From Sarcocystis neurona (Eukaryota; Apicomplexa; Conoidasida; Eucoccidiorida; Sarcocystidae): a stretch of DNA of 64,000 nt. The translations under genes and the position numbers were made by a program. The stretch lies in assembly GCA_000727475.1 (NCBI GenBank), contig KL647319.1:1-64000 (forward strand), read 5' to 3'. Positions 38,271-49,300 of the stretch are shown here, piece after piece; the stretch's first letter is position 1, and each line of letters opens with the position of its first letter. Below the pieces are notes generated by a model. It worked only from the letters and a program-made list of their open reading frames with translations, ran no database searches and had not been told where the DNA came from.

Positions 38271-39206
38271 TTCTCCTGCTGACGGAAGTCGTCGTACCGA
38301 GAGCACGCGCGGCGGCAGATGTCGCTGCAAACGTCTTAGTAGCAGTATTCCTCTTGACGCACCTCCGTCGCGACAGTATCACTTCACTATTGTAGCGCTA
38401 TTGCGTGAGAAGAGAAAAAGCAACAAAAGTGGCACCCGACACTTTCGTTGCCGGCAGGCGGAGACTATCCCTGTCGTAGTAGCACGAGGAGCAGCAGCAA
38501 GGATAAGTGGTGCAATGCGCCAGCAGCAAGCAAAGAGCCGTGCCGGCAGCTGCAGGAGAATCCACGCTGCAGCAGGAGCGATGCTCTGTGTGCGTGTGTT
38601 GCCTTGCCAAGTCCACCGGACGGATTACACTGCAGCAGCGTTACCGGCTGCTGAACCCCGGCACTTTGCTGTCGTAGCCACAGGCGTGGCTACATTTTCA
38701 GCAGCAATAATCTCTGTGTGTGGGTTTGCGTGAAGAATAAGAAAAGGCGTCTTGCTGCAGCTGCAGGCGCGACAGACCCGCTGCTGCGCCGAGGCAACTT
38801 GTATCTCTCCTGCATATCGCCAGTGCGCAAGCGGCACGGGAAAGTTCTGCTGCAGCCGCACACAAGATATCACTGCCGCCGCCGCCACGACACCCGCCGC
38901 AGTTGCTTATCGCTGAACACCAGCGCAGCGACTTGGTGGAGGCTAGACTGCTGCAGCGGACGAAACACGCCGGGTTCTTTCCTGCTGCTGCTGATTACCG
39001 ATCTTCGCGTCGTACGCAAGAGAGACACACGCACGCGCTTTTCTCTTTGGTGCGTCACTTCTGCTGCTGCTGCTGCGCGAAAGGGCCTCGGGCAAAGTCA
39101 AGCGATTCACCGACTCTCCGTAGAAACGCATATACACAGAAGCAGACCTACCCGCACAGAAACGCGCACTTTTGTAAGATACGGAGGAAAGGAGACGTTC
39201 GCTGTA

Positions 39207-40790
39207 TCAAACAAAATCGAAGACACGTGTGTGCACCTGCGCGGCTGTTGTCTTACCCGTGCTGCTGTCGCTCCCCAGCGCTGCCGACGGCGATTCTCCG
39301 GCTATCCTGATGCGCTGCCGGCAACACACAAAAAAGTTGGGTGCCTCCTTTTTCGCACCAGCAACCGTGACGGGGAACCTCTGCCTCGTGCACCGGCTGC
39401 GCTTTCTACTGGCGACCATGCTGCTGGTGACTGCTCCTCTGCCACTGCTGCTGTTGTTGCCGCTACTGCTGCTGGTGCTGCCGCTACTGCTGCTGTTTTG
39501 GACGGTGTTGCTGCTGTTGCGGCTGCTGCTGCTGTTTTGGACGGTGTTGCTGCTGGTGCTGCCGCTACTGCTGCTGTTTTGGACGGTGTTGCTGCTGTTG
39601 CGGCTGCTGCTGCTGTTTTGGACGGTGTTGCTGCTGTTGCGGCTGCTACTGCTGCTGCTGCGCGTAGCCGCCGCGTTTCGGCACAGCGCGTACGTGGCTG
39701 TGGAAGGAGCTAGAGCAGGAGCGGCCGCAACAGGAGCATCAGCGGAAAAGCGAGCCTCTGCCTCTTGCACCTGTGCTGCTGCTGCTGGCCGTCTCATTGT
39801 TGCTACGGAAGCAGCAGCAGACCTTGTAGCTCTTGTGGATGGAGAGGACGGATATCTCGGTGCGCAGGCAGCTGCAGCAGACGTGTATATGCTGCGTCTG
39901 AGCACAGCGCCGACACGTCCGGTAGTAGCAGCAGCAGCACCGAGCTTTTGCTTTGATTTTTGCTGCTGCTGTTTCTCCTGCTCTCGCTGCTGCGCTTCGG
40001 CCGTCCACCTGCATCTCACGTTGCCTTTCTCCTGCTTGTTTCCTTGCTTCTGTTCTCCTCCGTCTTCTGCTGAGGACTCACGTGCCAAAGAAATTCCGCT
40101 GCTGCCGCTCTTCATTCCTTTGGCTTCGCACGCCGGGACTGCCAGCGAGCAAGTCTCTCTCACGTGGGCACCAGACAGGTAAAAAGAGTTTTCTTCTCCT
40201 CCTCCTTCCTCTCCTCCTGCTGTCGCTGCTTCTGTTTTTGCTGCCTCTTGTGAGGCGTCTTCTGCCGCTCCAGCAGTAGGGTGCCCTCCAGACGACGGTG
40301 CCACGGCAACCTTTGTGAGCGACTCACAAAGCGAAACCGCACCGGCGGGAGCAGCAGCAGCAGGCCGTTCGTTGACAGCAGCAGCTTGGGCAGCATAAGC
40401 GTCGCTTCTGAAATATGCTGCAGCAGCAGTAGCAGCAGAGACACGCAGATTTCTGTTTCTGCTGCTTCGAGCGCAGGAGACCCCAGGCACCTTGTCGAAC
40501 TGCTTCTGCTGCTCGTTGGCGTCTGCCGTCGCCCGACCAGCAGCGGCAGCAGCAGCAGCGAAACCAGCAAGGACTGCTCCTCCTCGCGTTTCGGCAGCCG
40601 GGACGTTGTTGTCTTCTTCTCTGCGGACTCGGAGAAAAGCAGCAGCATCTCTCTTCCTCGCACGAACAGAACCGCGTTCTCTGCGCTGCGCAGCAGCAGC
40701 AGCACCACCAGCAGCAGCGGCTGGCGCGGGTTTAGCAGCAGCTGCAGCGGCGCTGGAGAAGCAGGTCGTCCTGCAAGAGTCACGAGAGCT
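39207..40790 (-). CDS. Homopolymer-rich hypothetical protein or large exon, about 525 codons
   Basis: A minus-strand frame is open from about 40,790 (after a TCTTGCAG acceptor-like site) to the stop at 39207; no ATG lies near its start, so it is probably an internal or last exon. The translation is hydrophilic and alternates poly-Ala, poly-Ser and poly-Gln runs with ordinary-looking stretches such as EEDNNVPAAETRGGAVLAGF and QQKQFDKVPGVSCARSSRN. Between about 39,480 and 39,660 it contains the 13/14-residue repeats NTVQNSSSS. Such homopolymer-laden proteins are typical of Eimeria. Caution: CAG/CTG triplets contain no stop in any frame, and two plus-strand frames (38718-39713, 39229-40182) are also open; this frame is preferred because it is the longest and least Leu/Cys-biased. 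Function unknown. Confidence 0.4.
   Translation of the reverse strand, partial: SSRDSCRTTCFSSAAAAAAKPAPAAAAGGAAAAAQRRERGSVRARKRDAAAFLRVRREEDNNVPAAETRGGAVLAGFAAAAAAAGRATADANEQQKQFDKVPGVSCARSSRNRNLRVSAATAAAAYFRSDAYAAQAAAVNERPAAAAPAGAVSLCESLTKVAVAPSSGGHPTAGAAEDASQEAAKTEAATAGGEEGGGEENSFYLSGAHVRETCSLAVPACEAKGMKSGSSGISLARESSAEDGGEQKQGNKQEKGNVRCRWTAEAQQREQEKQQQQKSKQKLGAAAATTGRVGAVLRRSIYTSAAAACAPRYPSSPSTRATRSAAASVATMRRPAAAAQVQEAEARFSADAPVAAAPALAPSTATYALCRNAAATRSSSSSSRNSSNTVQNSSSSRNSSNTVQNSSSSGSTSSNTVQNSSSSRNSSNTVQNSSSSGSTSSSSGNNSSSGRGAVTSSMVASRKRSRCTRQRFPVTVAGAKKEAPNFFVCCRQRIRIAGESPSAALGSDSSTGKTTAAQVHTRVFDFV
39475..39660. repeat. 39/42-bp tandem minisatellite with core TTTTGGACGGTGTTGCTGCT
   Basis: Four copies of the core are separated by CTG/CCG-rich spacers of alternating length, giving units of about 39 and 42 bp. 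Both are multiples of three, so all frames through the array remain open. On the minus strand the core encodes NTVQN flanked by Ser runs. Confidence 0.85.
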
Positions 40791-41059
40791 CCTGCTTTGC
40801 TGTGGCAGCGAATCTTCAAGAAAAACAGGTGGATCTGTTCAGTCGTACAGAAGCAACAACGTACACACACACGCGCGCTTGGCCCCAAGAGAGAAACAAA
40901 GAGAAAGACGTGCTTGTCCACGTGCATCCTCCTGATCTTCACTCTTCCCCACGCCGGGTCTCTCTGCTGCTCTGCTTCTTCATCAACAACAAGAACCTGC
41001 GGCTGTTTCTCTCAAACTACCGACGTGCAGTCTTCCGAACTTTCTCCCCTAGCCGCACA

Positions 41060-42530
41060 CATCTAGACACATATATACAGGTACGCACACACACACACAC
41101 ATATATACACACGAGTACATACACGCACCTACATACATTTATATATGAATAGCTGTACACACGAAGAGAAAAACATCTGTATAGACGCAAAGAGGTGTTC
41201 GTTGTGGGCTTGTGGAACGACCGGCGAGGACAGAGAGCAGCGCAAGAGAAAGGCAGCTGCTGCCGAAGAAAACGAAGGGCCTCTTCTTCAGGAATGTTCG
41301 ATCCTTCGCTCCCTGTTTCTCCTGGGGGTGCGGACCACACATCCACAAGTTTATCAGAAGTAGTCGTCACATGCAGGAGTTGCCCCTCTCCATCCCTCTG
41401 TTCGCCTCTGCCCGCCGACAGCAGCCCCGCTCGCACACACACCTGAGGCTCGCGAGTACGCCCCCAAGTCCTTTTCTTCGCTCGTTTTTCAGGGCTTCCT
41501 CCGCGCTCTGCTTCCGGCGTCCTCGCGCGCCCCGCCATTCCCGTCGTCTCCGTCTCTCGGCAGCACGCGGGGGCTGCGTCCAGTGGGCGGGTCCCTCTTT
41601 TGCTGCTTCTCTGCTGTCGCTGGACGTGGCCCCCCCCGGAAAACACACACGTGATGGGTAGTGCCTTTGTTCACTTTCTCTTCCTGCGCAGCTAGCTTGT
41701 CCACGCCCGCAAGAGAAGCAGCGCCCCCCCTCGCTGTATTCTCGAAAAGCCGGCCTTCTCTCTTTGCCAAATGTTGAGCTTTGCCTTCTGGCCCCCCACC
41801 CATATATGTATGCATGTGTAGAGGTGGGTTTGTAGAGGTGCACTTGACGGATGAAATGCCCGTCTCTAGACAGGAGCGCGAGACTTCTTTGAGCTGGAAA
41901 TTGCTTCTCTTCTTTCTCTTCCGCGATGTGTCTTCTCCACCGTCAATCGCGCCTCCTCCCACACAAAAAAAGACCTACCGTGTGTACAGAGCTATTCTTA
42001 TACAGACGAACGTTGGCTTCTGCTTCCCCCAAACTTTCTCCCTCTCTCTTATATAAACATATGCATGCACGTAGAAGAAGGGGTCTTCTACTCTGCTCTT
42101 ATGCCTATAGCAGACGCAAACATACCACCAGGGATATATATACATACATACGTACGTATGCATATCTATATATATACATATGTACATACTCGCATGCGTG
42201 TATGTGTAAGCGTCCGGTGAAGGCTCTGTATCCATCTTCTGTCCTCTGCGTTACATCTACGTGAACACGTGTAGCCTGCCTGTACTTCTCCGTCTGCTGA
42301 CTTCCCCGTAGGCCTTCTTCTAATTTATCTATACTTACATATGTATATGTGTCTGCACATACCTCGTCCTAATATAATTCATATGTTTGTATATGTGAGT
42401 TCCCACGTCTATGTTTCTTGTACGTTATCTGTACTTACCTATCTATCTATATACGCATGTTTACTACGATCTCGTCCAGGGTCGATATATACACATGTGC
42501 CCATATATATATGTATGTATATATATGTAT
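41060..42530. other. Repeat-flanked interval with TA/CA tracts and no supported gene
   Basis: TA/CA microsatellites lie at 41,065-41,150, 42,045-42,200 and 42,330-42,535. Between them (41,160-42,040) several overlapping frames exist on both strands, but none shows consistent composition or paired splice sites. Confidence 0.5.
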
Positions 42531-42647
42531 ATGGGTAGACTGGTAGAGGAGAGGGCAGCAGGCGGCGTCGAGGGGTTGAGACGGAGGCGGGTGCGACAGA
42601 CAGAGGACTTGCTCACGAACAAACGGGCTACATACGTCTCAGCAGAA

Positions 42648-43130
42648 ATGGAGCGAAGCGCACAGACGCAGCGGCAGCCGTCGAGGTCAAAGTGGGAAAA
42701 ATCGGGGGCTGCGTCTACCACCCGCAGCAGCAACAGTAAAGGAAGGAGCAGCAGCAGAGGGAGTAACAACGGCAAAGACAGCAGAAGAAAGGCGCGAAAA
42801 ACGGCACCAGAAGCAGCAGCAGCAGCAACTGGAGGCGCAGGAGTAACAGCGAAGGCAGCAGCAGCAGCAGAGGCAGCAGCAAGGGCAGCGGCAGATTCTT
42901 GCTGCTGCAGTAGGAGAACAGCAGTCACAGGGGCCTCGGCTGCAGCATTTGACGCCGAGCAGCAAAGGCAGCAGCAGCTGCTGCACCGAGGTGGAGGAAA
43001 GCTGGCTGCTGTGTGTTGCATTTGTCTTTCTCTGGCAGTGCAGTGCTGGAGCAGAGCTCGCCAGAGAGACCAGCAACAGCAACAGCAGCAGCAGCGCCAG
43101 CAGCTGGAGCGGCAGCAGCAGCGGCACTGA
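42648..43130 (+). CDS. Possible plus-strand exon, homopolymer-rich
   Basis: A frame starting at ATG 42648 reads MERSAQTQRQPSRSKWEKSG and continues through Ser, Ala and Gln runs to a stop at 43128-43130. Composition (Lys, Arg, Gln, Ser) is more protein-like than the Leu/Cys-rich frames opposite, and a TCTCAGCAG acceptor-like site precedes the ATG. It ends beside the convergent tail exon of the minus-strand kinase. No partner exon or function can be given, and triplet repeats may be keeping a non-coding frame open. Confidence 0.3.
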   Translation: MERSAQTQRQPSRSKWEKSGAASTTRSSNSKGRSSSRGSNNGKDSRRKARKTAPEAAAAATGGAGVTAKAAAAAEAAARAAADSCCCSRRTAVTGASAAAFDAEQQRQQQLLHRGGGKLAAVCCICLSLAVQCWSRARQRDQQQQQQQQRQQLERQQQRH

Positions 43131-43131
43131 C

Positions 43132-46100
43132 TTATATATACGCTGCTGCTGTACATTTCGTCAGGCAGCAGCAGCAGCGTCTGGGAAGTGCAGCAAGTGA
43201 GAGGTAGCAGACGCAGTTGCTATCTATCTGAAGAGCGCTGCAAAGCTTACTGGCCTGATCTGTTGCGGCGTCGCTTCCTGCTGCGGCTGCGTCGCATCCT
43301 GCTTTTCCTATTTCTCTTTCTGCCGCTGCTTTTTCTCCTCGGCCTCTGGTGCGAGGCGGGGGAGCTTCTGCTTCCCTTTGCTGTGCAGCTGTTGCTGCAG
43401 TGGGACGCAAGTGAGTTGCTGCGCACACTCCTGCTGCTGCAGCAGGCGGGCTCCTACGACTGGCAGTAGGAAGTGAGACAGCTCGTTTTGTCTCGCCCGT
43501 TTCTCCTCCACCAGGCCTCCCAACGACATCTCCTTGCTGCTCTTGGAGCTTCTCCTCTTGCTGCTTCGCTCGTCGCTGCTTCTCTTGCAGGTGCTGTGGG
43601 TGCTGCTGCGTCGTCTGGGTTGCAGGGCTGCTGGAGACTCCCGCGGAGGAAGAGGCGGAGGAGGAGGTGAACAGCTGCAACGGCAGCCGCGCCGCAGCAG
43701 CAGAGGACGATCTTCCCTGGCGTCTTTTTTCACTTGCTTGAGAGTCGCTGCTTGCTCTTCCGTAGGAGGGAGAAGAAGCCGTCGTATTCGCTGCGCTGTA
43801 TGCAGCAGCTAACGTCGAGAGTCTGCTGACTCTCTTGCGTTGCTGCTTCTGCGCCCCACCGGCTCCCTCCCCTTGTTGTGCTCGCCTCTCCTGTCCTCTT
43901 GCTTCTCCTCCGGTTGCTTCTCCGCCATCGCCAGATTCTCCCTCTGCATGCGTTCCTCCTGCTGCAGCGGCAAAATCAGTTTTGTACCGGCAGCTTGGAG
44001 CTTCTCTTCCTTCTGCTCCGTCCTCTGCTGCAGCAGCTGCTGCTCCCTTCACTCGTCTTCCTTCTGCTGCGGCCAATCCATCCTCTCCTCTCGTTCCTTC
44101 CGTCATACGCACCCCTCTGCCTGCTGCAGCACCACTTCGTCGTCCTGCTGCTGCTGCTACACACCCACCTGTTGGTGCTGCTGTTGCTTCTTCTCCATCA
44201 CCTGGACGCGCGCCGATACCTACTGCTGCTGCTGCTAGACTTGCCGCAGCAGTCGCACCAACGGCTGCGGCTGGATGCGCGCTGGGGAGGCGAGCTGCAG
44301 GATCTGCTGCGGCAGCTGAGTTCTCGGCTGCAGCGCTCTTGCAACAGCGGGCTGACTGCTGCTGCCCACATCCAGCTGCTGCTGTTGCTTCTGCTGCAAA
44401 GTAAGCAACAGGGCAAGAAGCAGTGACGGGACGACGGCCCGGTGAAAGAGAAGAGAAAGTACCAGGTGCTGCGCCAGCGTTGCCTGCGACAGGCTCGGTA
44501 GGCAATAGCTGCGCTGCTACACAGGGAAAGTCGGTAGCTTCCTGTTGCTCTACTCCAGCTCCCTGCTGGTGCTGCCCTTCCTCCTCCTCTTCCTCTTCTT
44601 CATGCTGCTGCTGCTGGAGAGCCGGGTGCGGCAGTGCTGTGCTGCAGCGTCCGCAGCAACAGCAGCCAGAAGCGGACCTCGCCGCAGCAGCAGCAGCACA
44701 CTCAAAACTTAGGTCAACGCTTTCACGTGCATTGCAGCTGTTGGTGCTGCTGCTCCACCTCCTTCTTCTCGTTTCTTCACCCTTCGTACTTCTCCTCGCA
44801 CTTCCGCACGAGTATTTTGTACTGCGCGCCTCACGAAGACGTTCCACTTCCTCTTCTTTCTTTTCCTTTGCTACTTTCTCTTGTTCTTCTTTTTCGTCCT
44901 CCTTCTCGGGCAAAACAGGAAATAACTCCAACGCCCGTGGCCTCCTGCGGCGGCTCCTGCTGCTGCTCCTATTACCGCTGCTGTCACGACTTCCGCTGCC
45001 ATCACTGCTGCTGCTGCTCCCGGCACTGCCATTACTCCTGCTGCTGTTACCGCTGCGAAGACGACCACTGCTGTTGCTATGGCTGCTGCTGATACTAATA
45101 CTGCTACCGCTGTTGTTGGTGCTGCCGCTGCTGTTGGTGCTGCCGCTGCTGTTGTTGGTGCTGCCGCTGCTGTTGTTGGTACTGCCGCTGCTGCCGTTGG
45201 TGCTGCTGCTGCCGTCGACGGCCCCGCCGCTGCTGCGCTTCTTTGTTCGTAGATCTTCGTCTCCTACTATTTCCACATGCTGCTGCTGCTCCTTTGTCTG
45301 CCGCTGCTGTTCCCCATTCCCCCGGGCCTTCTGCGGCTCTCCTGTCTCCTGCTGCACCTGGCGTCCTTCCTCCTCCTGCTCATGCTGCGATTTCTTTTTC
45401 TTCGCCTCCTGCTGCTGCTGCTGTTCAGCCGCTCCTTCGCTCAGTTTGCGCCTTTCTGTTTCTGCTGCTGCTGTTTCGTGCGCTGCTGACGTCGCAGCAG
45501 CAGCAACGCGCTGCGAACACAGCAGCAGAGGTGCTCTTGCTTCTTCGTATTGAAAGGCTTTTGCGTTTGCTTCCTCGTCTTGTCTTCCTGTTGGAAGAGC
45601 AGCAGCAGCAGCCGCGGGCTTCCCTGTGAGTGACTGGCTACGGCATTCTCGGTGCTCCATTTCCTGCTGCTGCACCTGGTGCTGCTGCTCCTGCTGCTGG
45701 TGCGCTGCTGCTGTTGCCGCGCGTTCGTTTCCTTTTCCAGGCAGCACCTGCAGCACTTCCTCACGAATGCTTCCCTCCAGCTCTGCAGCTCCTCTTTCTG
45801 AGGCAACTGCTGCCCCTGCTGCTGCGCAGCGCCTCCTGTTTGCTGCTGCTGCTGCTACAGCGCGAGCGTTGCTACTGCCGCTGCTGCCGACCCCCGCTCC
45901 AGGTGCGTGGATGTTAGAATTTGCTGCTGTTGCTGCTTGTGCTGCTGTTGCTGCTTGTGTTGCTGTTGCTGCTCTTGTCGCTATTGCTGCTGGAGCTGCG
46001 GTTGCTGTTGCTTCCGCTGTTTCCCGTGCATGCGTGGCGTTGTCTTCTGGAGAAGTTTCTTCTTCCTGTTTCTGCTGGCGCCGCGACTGCCAGTCTCCTG

Positions 46101-46397
46101 CTGCCGCGGTCAAAGAGGTGCCCTGCTCCTGCAACGCAGAAAGGCCTGAAGCCGGTGACGCCGAAGGAGCGGCTGCTGTTGTCGCTGCTGCTGTTGTCGC
46201 TGCTGCTGTTGCTGCTACTGCCTGCTGCTGTTGCTGACTCCCGGCACCGGACGTTGCAGCCGAAAGAGACGAAGAGACGCACGAAGGGAGAAAAGAAGAG
46301 GAAGAAGAAGACGACGAAGAAGAAAAGGAAGAAGAGGCTGCAGCAGCAGATCGGCGTCTCTTTCGCTGCTGTTGCTGCTGCTGCTCAACGGCAAGGA
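43132..46397 (-). CDS. Low-complexity tail exon, 1,088 codons, probably the C-terminus of the kinase
   Basis: The minus-strand frame is open from an acceptor GCGGTTGCAG at 46397 to a stop at 43132 without interruption. Its phase (two bases before the first full codon) matches the single base left by the donor at 47441, so it can continue the kinase frame; alternatively it is a separate gene whose apparent start lies near 46,419. The translation alternates Gln, Ala, Ser and Ser/Asn/Gly runs with charged, coding-like segments such as [20 protein letters not shown] and [20 protein letters not shown]. No folded domain was recognised. The opposite strand also holds long frames, but these are Leu/Cys-rich shadows of the CAG triplets. 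The sequence [17 protein letters not shown] repeats near 45,050-45,220 come from a triplet array. Confidence 0.55.
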
Positions 46398-49300
46398 CTG
46401 CAACCGCCACACAACACACACATCAGGAGGACCGCCGCCTGCCGCGTGGAGCTCTTCCGTCGCCTTTCCGTCAACATAACTCATCCGAGCAAAGCAGGAA
46501 GAAGAAGAAAGACTGGTGTGTCTACACTTATATTTGTGTGAAAAGACATGGTTAGATGATGAGAAGGGCAGGAAAAAAAAAGTGGGCGTCTCTCAGAAAA
46601 TAAGGAGGGAGGAGGGTTTGAAAATTCTTCACCTGGAGACACGTGTATGTTCTGTCTATACCTGCAGGTGGATGTATATACACGTGTAAATACATTTAAG
46701 AGCAATCCACACATCCACGTGTATGGATAGCAGGAGTAAGATCTACACCTACTTGTAGGCCCCCACATTCATATATATATACATGTAGCAGCAACAAGCA
46801 AATACTCGTAGGCGCGTATATCCATAAGAAGGAAATACACGTATACCCACAGACAGACACATGTGTGCACCCCGCGCGAGCAGCGAGACGCCCTCCCGAC
46901 AGCAGCAGCAGCAGGGGTGGCAAAGAGGAGAAGCAGCAGCAGCAGTTTCAGGAGAAGCAGCAACTTTTGAGAAGAGCGACGTGTGCGCGGAGCAGCAGCA
47001 CCAGTAACAGTAGTAGCAGCAGGGGCAGCAAACAGGAGCAGCCGTCGATCAGCAGCACCCACAGAAGGAGACGGAGGAGAAGCGCAGCAGCAGCAGCAAG
47101 GAGACTAGAAAGACGAAAGGCGGCAGACATGGATCTGCAGAGAGAGATACGAAGGAACGGCAGGGAAGGGGGGCAGAGGGAGGGAAAAGAAAAAGACCGA
47201 GAATCTGCGGCAGCAGCAGCAGCGAGAGATACGAACCGAGGAAGGAAGGCTCTGACGGTCGCTTTGCAGCAGCAACAGCAGCGGCGAGAGAGACGCGTGG
47301 ACGGCGAGTGGCGGAGGGGACAGGAGAAGACGGAGTGTCTGGCGCAGGAGCAGCAGGAGGAAAAACGGGAGAAATGAGGAGACGAGAGAAGAATCATGAA
47401 GGAAAAGGAGAGGAGACGGGAGGGGAGAAAAAAGAAGCACCTGCGTTCCAGTATTCTATTTTCTCTTGATCCTGGAAGCCGCCTATGTCTCGAAAAACCC
47501 TGTTGATACGTTGAAGAAGGGCGCCGGTGTATTTCTTCTGGCAGAGGACATGCGAGAGACGCGTTGTTTTGAGAGTATTGGGGCGGCGCGTCTCCATCGC
47601 GTCAAACGTCTTCTCCCCGAGACGGAAGCGCAGCACGTCCAAGTACCAGTTGTGAACCCCCAGGCCATCTAGCTGCTGGAAGCACACGTCCGTAAACCTA
47701 CAGACACGGAGACGCAGAGAAAAAGAGCGACCCATCCCCCCCAAAGAGAGGAGACACACAGAGAGACGGCGAGAGATCGGGAGACAGGGGGACGGATGGG
47801 GAGACAGGGAGACGAGTAGGGGGACAGGGAGACGAGTAGGGGGACAGGGGGATGGATAGGGAGACGGGTAGGGAGACAGGGAGACGGGTAGGGAGACGAG
47901 GGAGACGGGTAGGGAGACAGGGGGACGGATAGGGAGACGGGGGACGGATAGGAAGACAGGGAGACGGATGGTGAGACGGGGAGACAGGGAGACGGAGAGG
48001 GGGACAGGGGGACGGATAGGAAGACGGGGGGACGGATAGGAAGACAGGGGGACGGAGACAGGGAGACGGAGACAGGGAGACACCGGAAGATGGGGGGGAG
48101 AGCATTTCTAGTTTTCGATAATTGAGTGTCTACACAGAGAGACGGAGACACGGACACAGAGAAGAGACGCAGGTGCAGAGACCCTCGCTGGAAGGAGACG
48201 CTGAGAAGGGGAAAAGGCGGCGCGGCCTGGTGGCACGGTATCCCGTTGTCCCCCCCCTCTCCACGCATCAATGCATGATGCAGCAGCACTCACACAAATA
48301 CGTGCACTCATGGCTCCCCGTCTCCCCGTCTCCCTGCGTCTCCGTCTGTCTACGTGTAGGTACGGATGTAAATATATTCGTGGGTGTGATGGGACGAAGG
48401 AGGAAAAGGAAGAAGTGCCTGCTGTGTGTGTCAAAGACGCTCGCAGCAGACACGCGCGAGGAAGGGGGAGAACTTGCTGTTCGGGGGATCTCAGAAACTC
48501 TCCAGTTCTTCCCCACACCAAAAAGTGGAGCCAACAGCAAGTCGTTCTCTATGCACATACCTCCATATCTATCTATCGATACATATATGTAATTACGTCT
48601 CCCAGTATACATATACGTGTATACTCTACATATATATATGTGAGCAGTTTTAGGTATGGATGGCCGTCCACCCGATGGATACCCGTGTGCCTATTTTTCT
48701 TCTGTCCGTCTATCTATGTATCTCTCTATCTGTATATGTGTGTATCTACGTGCCCCCTCCAAAATACGTGTACATACATTTATATACATGCAAGCACTTA
48801 GGTATGAATGTCTGTCCACCCTACGTATATCCCTCTATCCATCTATCTACCATCTACCTATACATATATCTACGTGTCCCAGTATCCATACGTGGATACA
48901 ACATACACACATATATATATATATCATACATGCAAGCATATATATATGGATGTACGTCCACCTGATGTATACCTGTGTATCTCTGCGTATATGTTATGTT
49001 CAAATGTATATATGTGTGGATGTTTATATGTGTGCGTGCGGGTCAGGATGGATGTCTAGCCAGATAAATGAGAAGAGATACGTGCGTTTCTGGTGTCCTC
49101 CGAAGAGCGCATGCAAGCAGATCAGCAGCACCAGCAGCACCTCTAATAGTCCCGCCTTGGCTCTCTTCCTCTCTCTACATATATATACTCTCTACGTACA
49201 AATATATATGCATATGTATATACTTATCCATAGATACATACATGTCTTTGTACAGGTGGACAGCTAGACACACCTGTATATAGGAGAAGAGAGAAATAAT

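Noticed and set aside
43188..46541. Long plus-strand frames (up to 376 codons) opposite the tail exon
   Set aside because: They are dominated by Leu and Cys runs, the expected readings of CTG triplets opposite CAG-coding sequence, and are shorter than the minus-strand frame.
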